Notes under the pieces: generated by a model
What the model saw: the letters and a program-made list of their open reading frames with translations, nothing else
Database searches by the model: none
Told to the model about the DNA's origin: nothing
From: Gemmatimonadota bacterium
GTDB lineage: Bacteria; Gemmatimonadota; Gemmatimonadetes; Gemmatimonadales; Gemmatimonadaceae
Assembly (NCBI GenBank): GCA_003152485.1
Contig: PMAE01000078.1
Span: 97,041 to 144,598 of the forward strand
Direction of reading: 5' to 3'
DNA: 47,558 nt
In this document: one piece after another, positions 42,926-47,558 of the stretch
How positions within the stretch are numbered: position 1 is the stretch's first letter
Layout: each line of letters opens with the position of its first letter
Program-made: the position numbers and the translations under genes

Positions 42926-42933
42926 AATCTGTC

Positions 42934-43162
42934 CTGCCGTGGACGACGACGAGCTATCGCGCGGCTCTCCCGAGCCTGCGCGTCCTCAACAACCGGTACG
43001 GGTTGGACGGCCGCGACCCGAACAGTCTCCTCAACATCCTGCGGTGCTTCGGGAAATTCGACCGTCCATTCGCCGAGCGACCGAAATGGGGCCAGATCCG
43101 ACCGACTGTCGCTCGACCGCGCGTGCGCCAACTTCGACGCGACGCGGCACATCGAGATGTGA
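42934..43162 (+). pseudogene. C-terminal relic of a deoxyribodipyrimidine photolyase
   Basis: The translation WTTTSYRAALPSLRVLNNRYGLDGRDPNSLLNILRCFGKFDRPFAERPKWGQIR matches the C-terminal FAD-binding part of photolyases (…[37 protein letters not shown]). The frame then shifts, and the end SLDRACANFDATRHIEM continues in the next frame. The N-terminal about 400 residues are absent, and several usually fixed positions (GYAGIAW) have changed. It is therefore a decayed fragment joined at about 42930 to an unrelated relic on the opposite strand. Confidence 0.7.
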
Positions 43163-43167
43163 TGAGG

Positions 43168-43569
43168 TTAACCCGCCATCCCACCCGGCTCCGCCTCGTC
43201 ACCGCGCTGCGCGCGGGCGATCCGGCTCCGGTCCTCGACCACCGACTCGTTCCGCTGGGTCACTGCGCGCCGGCGCGCACTCGCGCTCCGCGCACCACCA
43301 CCCTCGCGGCCGATCGCCGCCATATGTTCCCGGTCGCGGCTGACCGTCTCACCGCCCTTCCGGCCAGCGACCCGCGCCTCATCGGCAGTCCACTCGTGGG
43401 CCGTCCCCTTCTGATGGGCCGCTCGTCCACCCTTGCTCGCGATCTCGCGTTGCCGCGACCGATCCATCGAGGCGAACCCGCGGTTACTCGTTCCGCTCCG
43501 GGCGGACCCAGGACGGCCGTCATGGTGCTCGGCGTCGCGTCCGCTTTCTACGTCAGTGCGATCTGGCAT
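43168..43569 (-). CDS. KGG-repeat stress protein
   Basis: A 133-residue, very hydrophilic and basic protein. It contains GFASMDRSRQREIASKGGRAAH (about 31-52) and further KGG-type units at about 70-73 (GRKGGE) and 87-91 (GREGG). This is the pattern of KGG-domain proteins such as E. coli YciG and fungal Con-10, induced in stress and stationary phase. The start has GGAGGAAAGC directly before the ATG. It is probably disordered and cytoplasmic. No palindromic box of the island type was seen upstream, so its control is separate. Confidence 0.82.
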   Translation of the reverse strand: MPDRTDVESGRDAEHHDGRPGSARSGTSNRGFASMDRSRQREIASKGGRAAHQKGTAHEWTADEARVAGRKGGETVSRDREHMAAIGREGGGARSASARRRAVTQRNESVVEDRSRIARAQRGDEAEPGGMAG

Positions 43570-43922
43570 GCTTTCCTCCGTCTCAATGCTCCAGAATTGG
43601 TGTAGGTGACTGCCTCAACCCGCAAAAGAGGGACCACCAAGGATGACAACCGGCCGGTGAGACTCAACAGAACCGGTCCCGAACCAGCCACACGGTCGGG
43701 CGATCAACGTCTCGGAAAGCCACCCGAGCGCACCGGCATCCGGCGACGATCGGGGTACTCCGGGACGGGCATTACAAGCCTCCGTTTGATATAACCGGAA
43801 TCCCGGCCGGATGCGAGAAACCCACAGGCATCGGTGAGTTCCTCGCCCACAGCGGCTGTTGGGCAAGTGCCGGGCCCAAACGGCCGCAGCCACCGCCCTG
43901 GCCGCCGCTATATTGCCGTGCC
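43570..43922. other. intergenic between the KGG gene and RNase Z
   Basis: About 350 bp between divergent genes. Open frames here have no protein character. A TATATT element near 43910 could be the promoter of RNase Z, but no operator or hairpin stands out. Confidence 0.4.
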
Positions 43923-44843
43923 ATGCCGTTGACCCTGAGATTCCTCGGCACGGCCGCATCGCGCCCCACGGTCGAACGCAACGTGTCGGCGATCGCGCTG
44001 GTGCGTGAGGGCGAGACTCTGCTCTTCGATTGCGGCGAGGGAACCCAGCGCCAAATGATGCGCTACGGTATCTCTTTCGTCCCCGGCGACATCTTCTTCA
44101 CGCACTTTCACACCGATCACGTGCTCGGCGTGATCGGGCTGATGCGTACGATGCAACTCCAGGGGCGAATCGATGCGCTCCGCGTCTGGGGACCGAAGGG
44201 GGTCTCGCGATTCCTCCAACAGGCATCGGTGTTCAGCGGCGAACGACTCGGCTACCCGATCACGGTCACCGAAGTCGAGCCCGGAACGCCCATCGCGCGG
44301 CAGGGCTACTCGATCCTCCCGTTCGCGGCAAACCATCGCGGGTCGGCAGCAGTCGGCTATGCGCTGATCGAGGACATCCGGCTCGGACGGTTTCATCCCG
44401 AGCTGGCGCGCGAGCGCGGCGTCCCCGAGGGCCCACTCTGGGGCGCTCTCCATCGCGGTCGCAGTGTCACGCTCGGCGACGGGCGTACCGTCGATCCCGC
44501 AGAGTTGGTGGGCCCCAACCGCCCGGGACGGCGCGTCGTGATCACCGGCGACACGCGCCCCTGTGACGCAACGATCGACGCCGCGCGCGGCGCCGACCTC
44601 CTGGTACACGAAGCCACATTCGCGGAGGAGGACGCCCCCCGAGCAATCGAGACAGGCCACTCCACGGCTCGTGAAGCCGCGACAGTCGCCCAGCAGGCGG
44701 GGGTCCGGCAACTCGTCCTCACCCACATATCCGCGCGCTATTCGCACGATGCATCGGAGCTGGAGCGCGATGCGCGAGCCGTGTTCCCCGGCGCGATCGT
44801 GGCGCGCGACGGGATGGAGATCGACGTGGGGTACAGCCAGTAG
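43923..44843 (+). CDS. rnz: ribonuclease Z
   Basis: A 306-residue metallo-beta-lactamase-fold endonuclease that trims tRNA 3' ends. The start LRFLGTAASRPTVERNVSA matches the RNase Z LGTxxxxPT motif. The metal motif FFTHFHTDHVLG gives H61, H63, D65 and H66. Later ligands are H135-type (ANHRG), D in ITGDTRPCD and H in LTHISARY. The extended loop about 150-190 corresponds to the flexible arm. Both tRNAs in this window lack encoded CCA, so precursors need 3' processing and CCA addition. Confidence 0.93.
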   Translation: MPLTLRFLGTAASRPTVERNVSAIALVREGETLLFDCGEGTQRQMMRYGISFVPGDIFFTHFHTDHVLGVIGLMRTMQLQGRIDALRVWGPKGVSRFLQQASVFSGERLGYPITVTEVEPGTPIARQGYSILPFAANHRGSAAVGYALIEDIRLGRFHPELARERGVPEGPLWGALHRGRSVTLGDGRTVDPAELVGPNRPGRRVVITGDTRPCDATIDAARGADLLVHEATFAEEDAPRAIETGHSTAREAATVAQQAGVRQLVLTHISARYSHDASELERDARAVFPGAIVARDGMEIDVGYSQ

Positions 44844-44995
44844 CAAGTAGCGAGCAGCGACTAGCCATTGGTCGACTCTCGATGTTCGGCTTTTTCTCTC
44901 CCCCACCAGGGCATCGCCACGCTGCTAGGGATGAGCGAAAGACACGTCGCCACTTAGGCGCAGGCCGCCAACAGCAAATCGCTAACCGCTGCCCG

Positions 44996-45346
44996 TCAGG
45001 CAGGAGAGGCAGGGACGTTGAATGCGAAAGCGAAGAAGGCGGCCACGCCCAGAAAGCCGAACGCGACGAGATAGTTCCATCGGAGTTTTTCCTTCAGGAA
45101 CGTGGCCTCGAACCCAATGAAGACGAGCAGGGTGACGACTTCCTGGATGGTCTTGAGCTGAAAGCCTGAGAATCGGACGTAGCCGAGCCGATTTGCCGGC
45201 ACCGCGAGGCAGTATTCGATTAGCGCGATCGACCAGGAGACCAGGATCGCTTTCCACAGCGGCCAGTCGTGACCGTATTTCAAGTGTCCATACCAAGCGA
45301 ACGTCATGAAGACATTCGACACGATGAGTAGAGCGACGGTAATCAT
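44996..45346 (-). CDS. DUF486 (DMT-like) membrane protein
   Basis: A 116-residue protein with four hydrophobic helices (about 2-17, 33-49, 70-86 and 90-111). The motifs FMTFAWYGHLKYG, SWSIALIEYCLAVPANRLGY and QLKTIQEVVTLLVFIGF are diagnostic of the DUF486 family. Members are small inner-membrane proteins related in fold to drug/metabolite transporters, with no established substrate. No clear Shine-Dalgarno is visible. The gene stands alone. Confidence 0.9.
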   Translation of the reverse strand: MITVALLIVSNVFMTFAWYGHLKYGHDWPLWKAILVSWSIALIEYCLAVPANRLGYVRFSGFQLKTIQEVVTLLVFIGFEATFLKEKLRWNYLVAFGFLGVAAFFAFAFNVPASPA

Positions 45347-45476
45347 GGCAGTTGGCGGTTGGCCGTTAACGGTTCGCGGTTGGTGACTGCACCTAAGGGC
45401 CGCGGGAAGCGATCCGCACCGGCGGCAATGGCTCCCACCGAACGCACATCCGACGCCACGGCGTGAGCGCGACAGC

Positions 45477-45498
45477 GGGGGCCGTTCGCGAACGGCCC
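45477..45498. repeat. perfect 22-bp palindrome
   Basis: GGGGCCGTTCG followed directly by its reverse complement CGAACGGCCCC. It could form a strong hairpin or a protein-binding site. There is no T-run to suggest a simple terminator. Confidence 0.75.
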
Positions 45499-45524
45499 CT
45501 CTCGCCCTGCACCCCGACTCAGTT

Positions 45525-45566
45525 GTCTGGTAACTGCTGTCGGGTAACTGCTGTCGGGTAACTGCT
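45525..45566. repeat. 14-bp tandem repeat
   Basis: Three consecutive units of GTCGGGTAACTGCT (the first with one substitution), followed by decayed copies to about 45600. It lies in the gap between the DUF486 and DUF2203 genes. Confidence 0.85.
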
Positions 45567-45620
45567 GCCTAAATAACCGCTGTCCGGCGCTGCTAGCTGT
45601 AGTCTACCAGCTGCCGGGTA

Positions 45621-46031
45621 CTAGCCGCTCACTCCAGCCCGTGGCATCAGTGGCTGGCGGCCGCCGTAGCCGGCTTCGAGTTCGTGCCAGAACGCGACCG
45701 TGGGCTCGCCGAGTCGCCAGCAGAGGAGGATCGGACGACCGTCGAGCTCCGCCGGGAAATCGACCAATCCCAGGGCGTAGTCCTTGAACTCGACGCCGAG
45801 GTCAGTGAGCTCTTGATGAAAGTGCTCCAACTCCGCGGCGAGCGACGCCACCTCACGCTCGAGCTCCTCGGCGCGCGGATCGGGAGCGGACATCGAATTG
45901 CTCGCCGACACGAGTTCGAACTCTCGGACGCGAGTCTGCCACCGCGCAAACTGTGCGACGATGTCCTCAACGATCCGGCGGACGAGTGGGAGGCTGCGGT
46001 TCGCCAGCTCAGCGGAATACGCTCGTGTCAC
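45621..46031 (-). CDS. DUF2203 protein
   Basis: A 136-residue soluble protein. The start TRAYSAELANRSLPLVRRIVEDI, a central coiled segment (about 50-80) and the end LGVEFKDYALGLVDFPAELDGRPILLCWRLGEPTVAFWHELEAGYGGR match the DUF2203 family well. The GTG start is chosen because it overlaps the thioesterase stop (GTGA); the longer frame adds implausible residues. The family has no established activity. It is the third gene of the minus-strand operon. Confidence 0.88.
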   Translation of the reverse strand: MTRAYSAELANRSLPLVRRIVEDIVAQFARWQTRVREFELVSASNSMSAPDPRAEELEREVASLAAELEHFHQELTDLGVEFKDYALGLVDFPAELDGRPILLCWRLGEPTVAFWHELEAGYGGRQPLMPRAGVSG

Positions 46032-46540
46032 CGGTCGCCTTCGGCGGTACGCTCGGCCAACCGCACGCGGCGGCGTTCGATCGCGGCGGCATGACGCCGG
46101 ATCTCGTCCGGCGTCTCGGGCAGCAGCGGCGGGACGGCGACCGGCCGTCCATTGCGGTCCACCGCTACGAACGTGAGATAGCACGAGTTGGTGTGACGGC
46201 GAACGCCGGCAATGAGATCTTCGGCTTCGACGCGCACGCCGACCTCCATCGAGGTATGGCCGGCGAAATTGACGCTGGCCTTCATGATCACGAGATCGCC
46301 AACGTGGATCGGCTCGCGAAAGTCGACCCGGTCGATCGACGCCGTCACGCAGATCAATCGCGCGTGGCGGAACGCCGAGATCGCGGCCGCTTTGTCCATC
46401 ATCGAGAGCATGACGCCGCCGAACACATTGCCGAGCAGACTCGCGTCCTGCGGCATCATGAGCTCAGATGTCTCGTGCTGCGAATCACGGACCGGGCGGG
46501 CGAGAAGCGGCATACCAGGGTTGGACCCGGTCGTGCTCAT
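46028..46540 (-). CDS. acyl-CoA thioesterase (YciA/BACH-type hotdog)
   Basis: A 170-residue single-hotdog thioesterase. The catalytic segment LGNVFGGVMLSMMDKAAAISA contains the conserved Gly-Gly and Asp of the acyl-CoA hydrolase family, followed by VTASIDRVDFREPIHVGDLV and SCYLTFVAVDRNGRPVAVPPL. It hydrolyses acyl-CoA to free acid and CoA; chain-length preference is unknown. The ATGA overlap with the gene upstream and the GTGA overlap downstream show a tightly coupled three-gene operon. Confidence 0.92.
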   Translation of the reverse strand: MSTTGSNPGMPLLARPVRDSQHETSELMMPQDASLLGNVFGGVMLSMMDKAAAISAFRHARLICVTASIDRVDFREPIHVGDLVIMKASVNFAGHTSMEVGVRVEAEDLIAGVRRHTNSCYLTFVAVDRNGRPVAVPPLLPETPDEIRRHAAAIERRRVRLAERTAEGDR

Positions 46541-47558
46541 GGATGGTCGTTTAAGGGACGGTGGGGGCCGGTCGCCGGGCGGCCGCGGGGACGGCGGCCC
46601 TCGTCGCGCTCTGGCCGCGCGACGAACTCGATGCGCGGCGGCCGCTGCCGTCCGGGAGGGAGCACCCGGCGGACAGTGCGAGCGTCGTCGCCGTAGAGGG
46701 CCGACTCGTTGAAGGCCCGGACGAGCGCGCGGCGCGCCGTGCTATCGAGGGGCGGCCGATCCAACCAGTAGAGGCGCCGCGTCGGTGATGGAAAGCGCCC
46801 CACCCGCCATTCGCGACCCACGGCCTGTCGTCCCGCCGGCTGTCCCAACGCCACCGCCCGCGCGTCGCGGGCCTGACGGATCAGGACGACGACGCCCTGA
46901 CCTTGTTCGGGGCCGCCGGCGGTGTCGTATCGCGCGACGACCTCCAGTCCGGGACGAGTCCAGACATCACTCGCCGAGTCCGGGCCGCCGATCGGGAGGG
47001 CCACGCGTTCCGCGGTCCACCAGTCGAGGTCCGCCGCCTCGGGGACCGGAACCGGGGACAGGGGGAGCGTCAGCCCACCCGCCCGCGGCCCGCGCGCGGG
47101 GGCGAAGAACTGCGCCCCCGGATCGCGGTCCGCGTCGATGACCGCAAAGCTCATGGGGTCGAACACGAAGGCGCCCGAGGCCGCGGCGGCGAGCCGCGCG
47201 CGTTCGTTACCGTTGTCGCGCGCCGCGCGGATGGCGCTGAGCGTGGACGCGAACGCGCGTCGGCCGCGGGCGACCGCGCTGTCGCCGGCAACCACGCCGA
47301 ACAATGCGCGGGGGGTCGTCCGCAGGCCGGATCGTAAGTCGATGACGCCCCGCCGGAGAACCTGCCGGTCGCTCGCGCCGCCACCACCGTTGACGGCCGA
47401 TTTGCTGGCCTCGGCCCCTCGGTACTCGAACGACAGAAAAGGTCCGTGCACATCGACGATGTCCACCTCACCGGTCACCGAGGTGGACGGATCCTCGGCC
47501 GCATCCTCGTCCGAGGCCAGCGGCGACTCATTCGGGTGCACGACCGCGTACCGGCGGG
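46537..47558 (-). CDS. hypothetical protein, 5' end beyond the window
   Basis: About 340 codons are visible. The frame remains open to the window edge (…RRYAVVHPNESPL…), so the true start is probably outside, although a GTG at 47541 is possible. It contains VDIVDVHGPFLSFEYRG, an acidic/Ala-rich middle and RRLYWLDRPPLDSTARRALVRAFNESALYGDD near the end. The family is not recognised; it may be an exported protein with a C-terminal low-complexity tail rich in Arg/Pro. It leads the operon with the thioesterase. Confidence 0.7.
   Translation of the reverse strand, partial: RRYAVVHPNESPLASDEDAAEDPSTSVTGEVDIVDVHGPFLSFEYRGAEASKSAVNGGGGASDRQVLRRGVIDLRSGLRTTPRALFGVVAGDSAVARGRRAFASTLSAIRAARDNGNERARLAAAASGAFVFDPMSFAVIDADRDPGAQFFAPARGPRAGGLTLPLSPVPVPEAADLDWWTAERVALPIGGPDSASDVWTRPGLEVVARYDTAGGPEQGQGVVVLIRQARDARAVALGQPAGRQAVGREWRVGRFPSPTRRLYWLDRPPLDSTARRALVRAFNESALYGDDARTVRRVLPPGRQRPPRIEFVARPERDEGRRPRGRPATGPHRPLNDHP

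Noticed and set aside
1-47558. CRISPR array
   Set aside because: No regularly spaced direct repeats with unique spacers were seen; the 14-bp and 15-bp tandem repeats have no spacers.

Overview
The window is GC-rich bacterial chromosome that most resembles a member of the Gemmatimonadota. That placement is an inference from gene style: the tyrosine-integrase family, an unfamiliar lipoprotein, a long tryptophan-rich FecR-like protein and tRNAs without encoded CCA. No marker gene such as 16S rRNA is present to confirm it.

Layout. (1) Bases 1-1,724: the right edge of an integrated element, with a probably N-terminally shortened tyrosine recombinase facing the 3' end of tRNA-Gln(CUG). (2) About 1,900-34,710: a dense stress island. 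It holds a multicopper-oxidase relic, two BON-domain proteins, a PAS/GAF sensor kinase with a NarL-type response regulator, two tandem-domain universal stress proteins, an ABC-2 exporter operon, a FecR/DUF6600-like secreted protein, a two-subunit molybdenum hydroxylase, an Mg2+-type P-type ATPase, and a DUF4242 / phosphoribosyltransferase / erythromycin-esterase-like operon. It also holds a YhiI-RbbA-YhhJ-like export operon and, divergent from that, a + strand run of an unknown gene, MacA, MacB, a K+-channel/RCK protein and a second RCK protein. (3) About 34,840-41,723: a methyltransferase, a lipoprotein, tRNA-Ala(CGC), and an amidohydrolase downstream of a full-length multicopper oxidase. (4) 41,850-43,600: an accessory patch with an XRE/nucleotidyltransferase toxin-antitoxin-like pair, two gene relics (one a photolyase tail) and a KGG-repeat stress protein. 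(5) 43,920-47,558: RNase Z, a DUF486 membrane protein, and a three-gene operon with a hotdog thioesterase.

Main discovery. A 17-bp inverted repeat of the form GTSAGGG-N3-CCCTSAC lies in front of nearly every transcription unit of region 2. These include the sensor kinase gene, the response regulator gene and the first universal stress protein gene, plus four divergent promoter regions and the DUF4242 operon. Only one half-site was found in the rest of the window. With a cytoplasmic GAF-containing kinase and a NarL-type regulator at one end, the simplest reading is a self-contained regulon. The gene content (universal stress proteins, cation P-type ATPase, phosphoribosyltransferase joined to an erythromycin-esterase homologue, GAF kinase) parallels the DosRS dormancy/hypoxia regulon of mycobacteria, with a different DNA site and a different histidine-kinase class. 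The regulator-site link is inference; the repeated sequence is directly visible.
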